DNA from: CAKSQF01 sp963628435
Lineage (GTDB): Bacteria > Bacillota > Clostridia > Oscillospirales > CAG-272
Assembly (NCBI GenBank): GCA_963628435.1
Contig: CAVGEY010000024.1
Span: 1 to 21,274 of the forward strand
Reading direction: 5' to 3'
Length of the DNA: 21,274 nt
Shown here in pieces: positions 1 through 7,362 of the stretch (positions are counted from its first letter, which is position 1; the number at the start of each line of letters is the position of its first letter). The notes under the pieces were generated by a model that made no database searches, had not been told where the DNA came from, and saw only the letters and a program-made list of their open reading frames with translations. The position numbers were made by a program, and so were the translations under genes.

Positions 1-4
1 AAAA

Positions 5-2530
5 TCAACCGACTATCGGATTTTTATTTGCGTTTTTTTCGGCGGCCTCATTTTCCTTCTGCGGTTTTTTATCCGCTTCCGCTTTTTCCGCAGCCTGCTG
101 TTTGCTCTTGCTGACATCCTGGAGAATATACATCGCCACTCTCTTGTGAACACCCGCATAATTGCTCAGCTGATTTCCCAGGGTTTCCGGCTTTTTCAGA
201 TCAAGGATATCAAGATCGCTCTTGAAGTGCGGCGACTGCTTTACCATTTCGGTCATTTCGGACAGACCGCCCTTTTTGAGTATGTTTCTGAATCGCGCGG
301 GATTTTCTCCGAACTGATCGAACAGACCGAGCATCTCCCTGACCGACGCGCCCGCAAATGCCTCTTTTTCATATTTTATCGCGGCATCTTCGGCCTCTTT
401 CGCTTCCGCCGCTTCTTTTTCGCTGAGCTCCCCGGGCTTTCTTCCCGCAATAATCTCATCTCTCACGGCGAAAAATGCCATGCTCATCTGGCTGTTTCCG
501 TCTACATAGGCGGAAACCATCGCCTTCAACGGATCTTCGGCATCCGCTCCCTTGACACCGCTTGCCTTGTTCTTTTCGGCATTCTTTTCGGCGGCGTCCC
601 ACTTCCCGTCGATTTCGACTTTGTCGACCGTCTTTTCGGCATTGTCAAGAGCGTCTTCGAATCTGCGGGCTTCCTTTGCGGCATCCTCGATTTCTTTTTT
701 CTTCTTCTCGGCTTCCTTGCGTGCCTGCTTTTCCTGTGCCTCCCGATAATCCTGTCTCTGTTTGTCTCTTACGGGTTTTATGAAACGCTGGAACGGAGTA
801 AGATTCTCCTGATCTTCCGGAATCTTCCAGCCGCCCGCGAGCTTGTCTTCCTCAAGTCTTTCGGCGGTCGTTACAAGCAGCATGGTCTCTTTATGTTCTT
901 TTATCATAGAGAGGATATTTTCTTTATCGGCCACGAATTTGTCTGCCGCAGATACGAATTTCTTGAATTCGGAGGGAAGAGCCTTGCTCTTAACCTCTTT
1001 GGAGAACTCTTTTACCGATTCTTTCAGCGTTCTGAGCTTTTCCTCAAGATCCGCCATTCTGCTGTCCTCGGCCTTGTCGCCGAGCGTCATTCCGAGCATT
1101 GCGCCGATTGCCTCGCCGACATTTCCGAGTTTTCTGTTCAGGTCGCTGCCCTTTACCTTCGGCAGAGCATCGAATTTGCTCTTCAGCCCGACAACATCGC
1201 TTATAAGCGCGCTGTCCATAAGTCTGCCCGGTATGTCGGTGTTGAACTTTATCTTGATGTCGCCGTCAACCAGACCGAACTCTTCTCTGACGCAGATAAT
1301 CGTGCGGCCTCTGTGTTTTATCGTTTTTATCGAAGGATCGGTTTTACATTCGATATCGCTTGCGGTCAGCTCGCCGATACCGACTTCATCCTGCATATCG
1401 AAACGCCTGAGCATTTCCTGCTCCGCCGACAGGAGGAGGTGGTTTGTACCGCTGGAGCTGTTTTCGAGGGTGAAATTGTAAAGATGAGAGTTGTACTCGT
1501 CCTCTCCGGGCTGATTCATGAACGAGATAACACCTTTATCGACAAGTTCAAACGGATCGAGAATGGCATAATAAGGATTGGCAAGCTGTCCGGTGAGCGT
1601 CTGAAGAGGGGTGAGACCGGTTGAAATTTTCTCATACTTTCTCGTGGTGGCGTAAATTTCCTCGTTTGAAATATCATAGCCGAAAAGCCTGATTGTTTCA
1701 AGGCAGTCCTTCATGTTGAACATAAGCTGGCAGTTGCTTCTGACCAGCAGTGTTCTGTATGCCTCGACAAGTCCGCCCGGCTCTTTTTCCGCGCTTCCGT
1801 TGAGTATCGATCTTGATGCGTCTTTGGATTTTTCGACATATTTCACGCCGCCCTCAACCTTCGCCATGAGAATATCGTAGAGTATTTTCGCCGGATCGCT
1901 CGCCTCGACTGCGGCTGTTTTCGCGGCATCTTCGGGGGACATTCCCTCTTTGATATGCCACTCGCGTCTCATGTTCTCAAATTCCTGCGGAGTGATCGCG
2001 CGCTCGCAGCAGGCGGTGGCCATAACCACGGTTTCGTTGTGTTTGCGGCAGCTTTCCGCGTCTCCGTCGATGCCCTCGAGATTGATAAGGTGATTTATAA
2101 AACGTCTTACGTTAATCTCCTTGCCTTCCTCTTCGATCTTTTTCATATCGAACATTTTGTTCGCGATTTCCAAAAAGGCAAGATCGCCGAACGCAAGGTC
2201 GCCGGTGGCGGTTAAAGCGGCATCTCTGCAGGCGGCGGAATAACGCGCTCTTTCGGCCATCTCACGAAGATGATGCTCGTGAGCCTCTTCGTTCGGATTG
2301 TCAAGCAGATTCGGAGTCGTATATGTCGGGTAATATTTTTTCTGTGTATTCCATATTGTTTTGAGAGAACCCTCAAGATCGTTCTCTTTCGGGCCGAGCT
2401 TCTTCATGTCGGCTTTGACGTATGCTATGGCGTCGGCAAGAAGTTCCTCCTTGCTCTTTTCGCCGTGATGCGATTTCAGATATTCACGCATCATCTTGTA
2501 GATAACCTGGCTTGTTGTTCCTTTTGGCAT
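5..2530 (-). CDS. Large charged helical protein of unknown function (841 aa)
   Basis: I do not recognise this family. The frame is intact from ATG (MPKGTTSQ...) to TGA. The protein has no signal peptide and no obvious membrane segment, so it is probably cytoplasmic. It is strongly charged and mostly helical in character. Residues about 585-660 are a K/E/A-rich coiled-coil-like stretch containing KEAEKKKKEIEDAAKEARR, residues about 700-725 are similarly E/A/K-rich, and the last 35 residues are a low-complexity K/A/E/N tail. A short tandem repeat GDLAFGDLAF lies at about 110-119. Residues about 405-445 look more globular (IICVREEFGLVDGDIKIKF). Upstream, AGAGAGG sits about 13 nt from the ATG, a rather long spacing. 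A sigma-A-type promoter lies about 170 bp upstream. Its downstream neighbour is outside the window. Codon use resembles the rest of the window. It could be structural, phage-derived or a scaffold protein; nothing visible decides. Confidence 0.85.
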   Translation of the reverse strand: MPKGTTSQVIYKMMREYLKSHHGEKSKEELLADAIAYVKADMKKLGPKENDLEGSLKTIWNTQKKYYPTYTTPNLLDNPNEEAHEHHLREMAERARYSAACRDAALTATGDLAFGDLAFLEIANKMFDMKKIEEEGKEINVRRFINHLINLEGIDGDAESCRKHNETVVMATACCERAITPQEFENMRREWHIKEGMSPEDAAKTAAVEASDPAKILYDILMAKVEGGVKYVEKSKDASRSILNGSAEKEPGGLVEAYRTLLVRSNCQLMFNMKDCLETIRLFGYDISNEEIYATTRKYEKISTGLTPLQTLTGQLANPYYAILDPFELVDKGVISFMNQPGEDEYNSHLYNFTLENSSSGTNHLLLSAEQEMLRRFDMQDEVGIGELTASDIECKTDPSIKTIKHRGRTIICVREEFGLVDGDIKIKFNTDIPGRLMDSALISDVVGLKSKFDALPKVKGSDLNRKLGNVGEAIGAMLGMTLGDKAEDSRMADLEEKLRTLKESVKEFSKEVKSKALPSEFKKFVSAADKFVADKENILSMIKEHKETMLLVTTAERLEEDKLAGGWKIPEDQENLTPFQRFIKPVRDKQRQDYREAQEKQARKEAEKKKKEIEDAAKEARRFEDALDNAEKTVDKVEIDGKWDAAEKNAEKNKASGVKGADAEDPLKAMVSAYVDGNSQMSMAFFAVRDEIIAGRKPGELSEKEAAEAKEAEDAAIKYEKEAFAGASVREMLGLFDQFGENPARFRNILKKGGLSEMTEMVKQSPHFKSDLDILDLKKPETLGNQLSNYAGVHKRVAMYILQDVSKSKQQAAEKAEADKKPQKENEAAEKNANKNPIVG

Positions 2531-2697
2531 TTTTGTATTCCAACCTCTCTGTAAATTTTACACACGAAAGCCGATTTACAATGTCTTGTGTTCTGTGTCC
2601 CGGCTTTACATAACAAATACACAGGAAAAGCCGTTTTTGTTTCATTCATTCCGATTTTTTTCGGCCGTCGGTTTTCGTTTTCATTAAATAACAAACA

Positions 2698-2726
2698 ATT
2701 ATATCACCCGTTTGTGAATATTACAA
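2698..2726 (-). promoter_or_regulatory. Promoter of the 841-aa gene
   Basis: On the minus strand TTGTAA (2721-2726) is followed, after exactly 17 nt, by a perfect TATAAT (2698-2703). Transcription would start near 2691 and give a leader of about 160 nt before the ATG. Confidence 0.65.
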
Positions 2727-2730
2727 CAAT

Positions 2731-2761
2731 AAATCGCGAATTTTTTGTTTTTTCGCGATTT
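2731..2761. terminator. AT-rich inverted repeat, possible weak bidirectional terminator
   Basis: AAATCGCGAA (2731-2740) and TTCGCGATTT (2752-2761) form a perfect 10-bp stem around an 11-nt T-rich loop. The T-run after the stem is short on either strand. It lies just upstream of the leftward promoter, so it may insulate the two divergent units or bind a protein rather than terminate. Confidence 0.35.
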
Positions 2762-2862
2762 TTCGGCTGCTTTTGCGGCGCTGTCCGGCGGACGGACATA
2801 TTTTCCACGCGAAAAATATCTTGTGTCATTATACGGGCTCACTCATATTTTGCCGAAAACGC

Positions 2863-2891
2863 TTGACTTTTTCGCGGCGTTATGCTAAAAT
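2863..2891 (+). promoter_or_regulatory. Promoter of the leader peptide - MATE exporter unit
   Basis: TTGACT (2863-2868), a 17-nt spacer and TAAAAT (2886-2891) make a good sigma-A promoter. Transcription would start near 2898, leaving about 130 nt of leader before the exporter start. That leader contains two terminator hairpins and a small open frame. Confidence 0.75.
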
Positions 2892-2917
2892 AGCCCGTAA
2901 ATCGAATAAACAGACAC

Positions 2918-2979
2918 GATACAAGAGGGCAGCGATGCAATCCGATACGAAACCGCTTTGCCCTGTTGTATCTTTTTTT
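2918..2979 (+). terminator. First attenuator hairpin in the MATE leader
   Basis: GATACAAGAGGGCA (2918-2931) pairs with TGCCCTGTTGTATC (2959-2972), 13 of 14 positions, and is followed directly by seven T (2973-2979), so it is an intrinsic terminator placed before the exporter gene. Its left arm contains AGAGGG, the likely ribosome site of the leader peptide, so folding would also hide that site. The right arm (GTTGTAT, 2965-2971) can alternatively pair with ATACAAC (2984-2990) in the next hairpin, making the two hairpins mutually exclusive. Confidence 0.75.
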
Positions 2980-3033
2980 GCGCATACAACGGGTATGCGC
3001 TCTTTTTTATTGTCGAAACGGAGGTTAATTTGA
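2935..3033 (+). CDS. 32-aa leader peptide upstream of the MATE exporter
   Basis: ATG at 2935 follows AGAGGG with a 5-nt gap, and the frame reads MQSDTKPLCPVVSFFAHTTG and on to a TGA at 3031-3033. The stop overlaps the exporter's TTG start (TTGA), so translation can be coupled. The frame runs through the right arm of hairpin 1 and all of hairpin 2, so the position of a translating or stalled ribosome would decide which hairpins form. Leader peptides of this kind control several resistance and efflux genes in Bacillota by attenuation. Assignment here is inference from layout, not from homology. Confidence 0.6.
   Translation: MQSDTKPLCPVVSFFAHTTGMRSFLLSKRRLI
2980..3008 (+). terminator. Second attenuator hairpin in the MATE leader
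   Basis: GCGCATAC (2980-2987) and GTATGCGC (2993-3000) form a perfect 8-bp stem with a 5-nt loop, followed by TCTTTTTT. It is a second intrinsic terminator, still inside the leader peptide frame and ending about 22 nt before the exporter start. The GGAGG for the exporter lies just downstream at 3020-3024. Confidence 0.75.
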
Positions 3034-4451
3034 CAGAACAAAAACAAAATGCTTTTCTTGCGACGGAAAAGCCGGCAAAACTTATGATAAAATATGCGGT
3101 ACCCTGCGTGATTTCTCTTGTGGTCGGCGCGCTTTATAACATCGTCGACCAGATTTTTATTGCCAATGCCGATTATCTCGGCTCTTACGGAAACGCGGCA
3201 AACACCGTCGTTTTCCCGCTGACCGTGCTGGCGCTTGCCTTTGCGGTGATGATAGGCGACGGCTGCTGTGCCTTTGTCAGCATTTCTCTCGGAGCGGGCA
3301 AGAAGGAGAACGCCTGCCGCAGCGTCGGAAATTCGATTCTGCTCTGCGTTGTCGGCAGTCTTGTATTGACGGCGGTATACCTGATTTTCGACGAGCCGAT
3401 TCTGACTCTGTTCGGCGGAAAAGTCAATGACGAAACATTTGCCTTTGCAAAAGAATATTTCTTCTGGATCACTCTCGGTATTCCGTTCTATGTGTTCGGG
3501 CAGGCGATGAATCCGATTATCCGGAGTGACGGAAGCCCCAAATTCGCAATGGCGGCGACTCTCGTCGGGGCTGTTACCAACATTATTCTCGATCCTGTTT
3601 TTATCTATGCTTTTAAGTGGGGAATGACGGGAGCCGCCGTGGCTACCGTTATCGGACAGATTCTGACGGCGCTGCTTTCGGTTTGGTATCTTTTTCACAT
3701 GAAGGCGGTCAGAATCGATAAGAGCGGCTTTAAGTTCGGCGGCAGGCTGATCCCGCGTTTTCTTTCGCTCGGCATGACCAGCTTTTTGTCGCAGGTGTCC
3801 CTTGTGATTTCGATGGCGGCGGTGCAGAACAGCTGCATGAAATACGGCGCGCTCGATCCGGTGTTCGGACAGACCGAATATGCTCAGATTCCGCTTGCGG
3901 TGCTGGGAATCGTGATGAAATTCTTTCAGATTGCCATTTCCGTATCGGTCGGTCTGGCGGCGGGCTGTATTCCGATAGCGGGTTACAACATCGGGGCGGG
4001 GCGAAAAGACCGCGCAAAGACGCTTTTCGGCTATCTGCTGACCGCGGAGGCGGTCATCGGCGGCATTGCTCTCGTCATCGTCGAGTGTTTTCCGCTGCAA
4101 ATCGCAAATCTGTTCGGCGCGGCGGGCGAAAGCGCCTATTATACCGAGTTCGCGGTAAAATGTTTCCGCATTTATCTGTGCATGATGGTTTTGGCGACCG
4201 TAAACAAGGGAACCTTCATTTATTTGCAGGCAATCGGAAAGGCGGCGGTGTCCACCGTGATTTCACTTGTGCGTGAAATTGTTCTCGGCGTCGTTCTGCC
4301 GATTCTGCTGCCGGTTTTCATGGGGCTTGACGGCCTTTTGTGGTCGTTTCCGGCGGCGGATTTTCTGACATTTCTGATTTCGGCGTTCTTTATCCTGCGG
4401 ACATACAGGGAGCTTTCCGACGGCGGCAAAACCGTCGGAAAGCCGGCGTGA
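3030..4451 (+). CDS. MATE-family multidrug/toxin efflux transporter
   Basis: An inner-membrane exporter of about 473 residues with twelve hydrophobic segments in two homologous halves. It would expel cationic drugs or toxic metabolites in exchange for Na+ or H+. Family signs are the N-terminal ATEKPAKLMIKYAVPCVISLVVGALYNIVDQIFI, typical of Bacillota MATE proteins, MNPIIRSDGSPKFAMAATLVGAVTNIILDP, and GCIPIAGYNIGAGRKDR in the second half. I place the start at TTG 3030 because GGAGG (3020-3024) precedes it by 5 nt and the family N-terminus begins there. Open frame upstream of it belongs to the attenuator. The length fits the family (about 450-480). Regulation is probably by the leader peptide and tandem terminators in front. 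The gene converges on the AraC gene with 47 bp between stops and no clear terminator there. Confidence 0.92.
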   Translation: MTEQKQNAFLATEKPAKLMIKYAVPCVISLVVGALYNIVDQIFIANADYLGSYGNAANTVVFPLTVLALAFAVMIGDGCCAFVSISLGAGKKENACRSVGNSILLCVVGSLVLTAVYLIFDEPILTLFGGKVNDETFAFAKEYFFWITLGIPFYVFGQAMNPIIRSDGSPKFAMAATLVGAVTNIILDPVFIYAFKWGMTGAAVATVIGQILTALLSVWYLFHMKAVRIDKSGFKFGGRLIPRFLSLGMTSFLSQVSLVISMAAVQNSCMKYGALDPVFGQTEYAQIPLAVLGIVMKFFQIAISVSVGLAAGCIPIAGYNIGAGRKDRAKTLFGYLLTAEAVIGGIALVIVECFPLQIANLFGAAGESAYYTEFAVKCFRIYLCMMVLATVNKGTFIYLQAIGKAAVSTVISLVREIVLGVVLPILLPVFMGLDGLLWSFPAADFLTFLISAFFILRTYRELSDGGKTVGKPA

Positions 4452-4498
4452 AGCGGCGTTCTGCGGACAGGCTTTCGGATAACCGACATTTTCTCACC

Positions 4499-5575
4499 CT
4501 AATTGTATTTTTCGCGGTATTCTCTCGGACTGATGCCGGCATAGGCTTTGAAAACGCGGGAAAAGTGACTTGCCGACGAAAAACCGAGATATGATCCGAT
4601 TGCCGTCGGAGATTTATCCGAATAACGGAGGAGGCGTTTTGCCTCCTCTGTTTTTTCTTTCAGGACAAAGTCTGTGATCTTTTCGCCCGTATCCTCCTTA
4701 AATTTCTTTGACAGATAGGGACGGCTCATATAGAGCGCCTTCGCGATGTCCTCCGCCTTTATCGCGTCCGAAAGATGATGGCGGACATAGTTCGCGACTT
4801 CGAGCGCGAGTTTTGTCGGCGATTTTCCGCGCCGCAGACTTTCCACACGCTCGGTGTAATCGAGCAGCATGCGGTATTGCAGATTGTTGATTTGTCCGGC
4901 ACCCGACAGCAGTTCGCACTGTCTGATATACGAATCGCTGATTGTGAACGCGTCGTTGACCGCTATTCCGCCCCTGATTGCCGCGCGTGAGGCGAGGGTG
5001 GCGGTTACGATAAACAGATTTTTTCTCTGACGCAGAGGCTCTCCCGCCACAACTCCTCCGCGCACTGCCGGAGCGTTCGCGATCCAGTCGCGGAGCGCCG
5101 CGCTGTCTCCTTTCCGAATCATGTGCAGAAGAAGCTGCTCGATGTCATAGGTGTTGTGTTCGGTCGGCGGCTGCGTATCCTGAGACACCGTCCCGAAATT
5201 TTCGCTCGCGCGCATTTTCTCCCGATAAAGAACAAGTTCCGCCTGCTCGTCCTCGCGGATGCTGATGTCGCTGAGTTTGAGCTTTTCGCCGCAGAGTACA
5301 TAGTTTACCGTACACAGCATTTGCAGAATGCTCTCCATCGGCATTCGGACAATTCCGCGCATACCGTTTATCAGCGCATCGGCGTCATCTCCCGACAGAT
5401 CAAGACGGAATGCAAGTTCGCGCAGCTCCTGATCGGTTTCGGCGATCTGGCGTGTCGGGCCGGCAACGATTTTTATATTGCCGCTGTTTACTATGCCGTA
5501 ATAGTGAAATTCGGGCGTGACAAAATAGCCCACGTGATCGGCGACGGCGAAAATCTCATCGCGGCAGAGCGTCAT
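4499..5575 (-). CDS. AraC-family transcriptional regulator
   Basis: A cytoplasmic DNA-binding regulator. The C-terminal 100 residues (about 255-358) are an AraC double helix-turn-helix: AIKAEDIAKALYMSRPYLSKKFKEDTG for the first, then SPTAIGSYLGFSSASHFSRVFKAYAGISPREYR for the second. The N-terminal part is a sensor region I cannot assign. The coordinates use the first ATG (5575), but it has no good ribosome site. The same frame stays open upstream with protein-like sequence (YLCTTIGNLAGIPVRVFGNG...YLPKDPM) back to a stop near 5720, without any ATG, GTG or TTG. An ACG at 5701-5699, 7 nt after GGCGGG, or an ATC at 5692 would give about 400 or 397 residues. It is divergent from the symporter-glycosidase operon and is the natural candidate for its sugar-responsive regulator. 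Confidence 0.88.
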   Translation of the reverse strand: MTLCRDEIFAVADHVGYFVTPEFHYYGIVNSGNIKIVAGPTRQIAETDQELRELAFRLDLSGDDADALINGMRGIVRMPMESILQMLCTVNYVLCGEKLKLSDISIREDEQAELVLYREKMRASENFGTVSQDTQPPTEHNTYDIEQLLLHMIRKGDSAALRDWIANAPAVRGGVVAGEPLRQRKNLFIVTATLASRAAIRGGIAVNDAFTISDSYIRQCELLSGAGQINNLQYRMLLDYTERVESLRRGKSPTKLALEVANYVRHHLSDAIKAEDIAKALYMSRPYLSKKFKEDTGEKITDFVLKEKTEEAKRLLRYSDKSPTAIGSYLGFSSASHFSRVFKAYAGISPREYREKYN

Positions 5576-5767
5576 CGGATCTTTCGGCAGATAAACGACC
5601 GAATGATAAAAAGTCTGTACGCCGTTCCCGAAAACGCGGACCGGTATGCCCGCAAGATTGCCGATTGTCGTGCATAAATAGCTGAGATCGATATGCTCCG
5701 TAGCTTTTCCCGCCTTTCAAAGTGCAAAATCTTTGTTTTTTCGGATTTTTTCCGAAAACTGATTACA

Positions 5768-5796
5768 ATTATACCATTAAAATTACAAAAAGGCAA
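5768..5796 (-). promoter_or_regulatory. Promoter of the AraC-family regulator
   Basis: On the minus strand TTGCCT (5791-5796), 17 nt, then TATAAT (5768-5773), with a TGG extension before the -10. The expected start near 5761 leaves about 60-70 nt before the upstream (non-ATG) start candidates at 5701 and 5692. It supports a protein beginning upstream of the ATG at 5575, which would otherwise have a leader of about 185 nt. Confidence 0.65.
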
Positions 5797-5873
5797 GACT
5801 TTGAAAAATATATGTGCTATACTGATAAAGCAGAATTGTGAAAATTATATAAATTTGTCAGGTTTACAAAAAG
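5783..5873 (+). repeat. Direct repeat pair TTACAAAAAG, candidate operator half-sites
   Basis: TTACAAAAAG occurs at 5783-5792 and again at 5864-5873, 81 bp apart. The first touches the -35 element of the AraC promoter and the second lies in the symporter leader. AraC-type proteins often bind paired direct repeats between divergent promoters. The sequence is AT-rich and could recur by chance. Confidence 0.3.
5815..5823 (+). promoter_or_regulatory. Extended -10 promoter of the symporter-glycosidase operon
   Basis: TGCTATACT fits an extended -10 element (TGN plus TATACT). TTGAAA at 5801-5806 is too close (11 nt) to serve as the -35, and no good hexamer lies at 17 nt. That suggests a promoter that needs an activator, consistent with the divergent AraC gene. 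Confidence 0.45.
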
Positions 5874-5891
5874 TTTGGGAGGACTACGAAA

Positions 5892-7340
5892 ATGGCAAAG
5901 CAAAAACTTGTCGAACGCAAAATTTTCCGAAGCAGAGTTCATTCGGAGAATGTAAAGCCCGCCGAAAAATGGCTCGGTTATCTTGTCGGCCCCGCGGGAG
6001 CGCTGCTGCTGAACGCCGTACTGGGAACATATCTGAACGTATACTACACCGATGTGCTCGATCTTACGCATATCGGAGCGGGAACATTCCTTGTGATTTT
6101 CCCCATCGTTTCCAAAATCATCGATGCCGTCACGAATATTATCATGGGCTGCATTATCGACCGCACCCGCACGGGAGAGGGAAAGGCGCGTCCCTGGATT
6201 TTGCTTTCGGCTCCGCTGATGGCGATCACCGGAATTCTGCTTTTCACCGTGCCGAACGGCTCGGATAGCGTGCAGGCGATTTGGGTAGTGATAAGCTACA
6301 ACCTTTTCTATTCGTTTGCCTATACTATTTTCAATATGAGCCACAGCCTGATGGTGCCGCTTTCAACGCGCGACATGACTCAGCGCGGTTCTCTTTCGGT
6401 ATTTAATCAGATTGCGTCTATTATGATGAGCGGAATGGTCGTGGCTCTGGTCTTCCCGATGGTCGTTATGCCGATTCTCGGAGTTGACAAAGGCAAATGG
6501 ATCACGCTGATGTCGGTGCTGTCAATCATCGTTCTGCCTCTGACCGTGCTTGAATACTACTTTACCAAGGAACGCGTTACGGCGGAGGTGCAGAGCAGAG
6601 GCGAAACCGAGGTATCTTTTGTCGACCGAATGAAAGCGATTTTCACCGACAAATACATGCTGCTCATCTATGCCTATTTCTTCATCTACACGGTAGGCAG
6701 CCACATCAAAAACATCAGCCTCGTGTACTACTGCAATTATGTGCTCGGCAGTTATAACGACGGCATTACGCAGACACTCATTTCGGTTATCGGCGGTCTC
6801 CCGATGGGTATCGGCATTTTCGCCGTCTGGCCGCTCGCAAAGCGTATCGGAAAACGAAACATAACAATGTACGGCTTCATTTTATATGCCGTCGGCTCTG
6901 CCGTCTGCTGGATCTGCCCGACCGATATGGTTGTTGTTCTGATCGGTCAGTTCATTAAAAATATCGGCGGTCTTCCGTGTGCCTACGTGTTCATGGCGCT
7001 TTTTGCCGACGTGCTCGATCATGTCGAATGGAAAGTCGGATTCCGCTGTGACGGAATTGCCATGAGCATATACAACATCATTGCATGCGCCCTTACCGGC
7101 GTATGTACCGGCATCTTCAACGGACTGATCGCAAAAGCGGGATATGTTGCCCCCTCGGTAATCGACGGCGTGACCGTGGCTGCCGAGCAGTCGCAGGCCG
7201 TAAAAGACGTGCTTACTTTCGGATTTGTCGGTCTTGAAACCTTCACCGGCATTATTCTCGTCATACTGCTGCTCTTCCTCAATGTGGAAAAGAATATCGG
7301 CAAAGAGCAGGAAGAAATCAAGGCGCGCAGGGAGAAATAA
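5892..7340 (+). CDS. GPH-family glycoside/sugar:cation symporter (MFS superfamily)
   Basis: A twelve-helix inner-membrane symporter (482 aa) that would import glycosides or oligosaccharides with H+ or Na+. The GPH signature is clear at residues about 75-102: SKIIDAVTNIIMGCIIDRTR followed by TGEGKARPWIL. The N-terminus (KWLGYLVGPAGALLLNAVLGTYLNVYYTDVL) and DVLDHVEWKVGFRCDGI in the second half are also typical. The ATG at 5892 follows GGGAGGA (5877-5883) with 8 nt spacing. It is the first gene of a five-gene operon, 22 bp before the GH43-like gene, and its neighbours imply a rhamnose- or pentose-containing glycoside as substrate. The exact substrate cannot be read from sequence. Confidence 0.93.
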   Translation: MAKQKLVERKIFRSRVHSENVKPAEKWLGYLVGPAGALLLNAVLGTYLNVYYTDVLDLTHIGAGTFLVIFPIVSKIIDAVTNIIMGCIIDRTRTGEGKARPWILLSAPLMAITGILLFTVPNGSDSVQAIWVVISYNLFYSFAYTIFNMSHSLMVPLSTRDMTQRGSLSVFNQIASIMMSGMVVALVFPMVVMPILGVDKGKWITLMSVLSIIVLPLTVLEYYFTKERVTAEVQSRGETEVSFVDRMKAIFTDKYMLLIYAYFFIYTVGSHIKNISLVYYCNYVLGSYNDGITQTLISVIGGLPMGIGIFAVWPLAKRIGKRNITMYGFILYAVGSAVCWICPTDMVVVLIGQFIKNIGGLPCAYVFMALFADVLDHVEWKVGFRCDGIAMSIYNIIACALTGVCTGIFNGLIAKAGYVAPSVIDGVTVAAEQSQAVKDVLTFGFVGLETFTGIILVILLLFLNVEKNIGKEQEEIKARREK

Positions 7341-7362
7341 GCGAAGGCGGAAGGTGATTCGA

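Larger units (their letters stand above)
2531..2862. other. Divergent intergenic region between the 841-aa gene and the MATE exporter unit
   Basis: This non-coding stretch holds the leftward promoter (2698-2726), an about 160-nt untranslated leader of the 841-aa gene, and an AT-rich inverted repeat (2731-2761). A short palindrome TGTAAATTTTACA lies at 2550-2562, just upstream of that gene's ribosome site. I see no RNA gene or credible small coding region in it. Confidence 0.5.

Noticed and set aside
146..1624. Long plus-strand open frame opposite the 841-aa gene
   Set aside because: Its translation is a phenylalanine/leucine-rich antisense reading of a K/E-rich protein, with no ribosome site or family resemblance.
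2958..3029. Upstream extension of the MATE frame from a TTG at 2958
   Set aside because: The segment lies within the two terminator hairpins and lacks a ribosome site, whereas TTG 3030 has GGAGG at the right distance.
2880..4100. 406-codon minus-strand open frame across the MATE gene
   Set aside because: It covers a clear MATE transporter in another frame and gives an Arg/His/Asn-rich translation without motifs.
5737..5758. Inverted repeat TTTTCGG...CCGAAAA in the AraC leader
   Set aside because: The stem is short, without a T-run or start-site blocking position, and not enough to call an operator or terminator.
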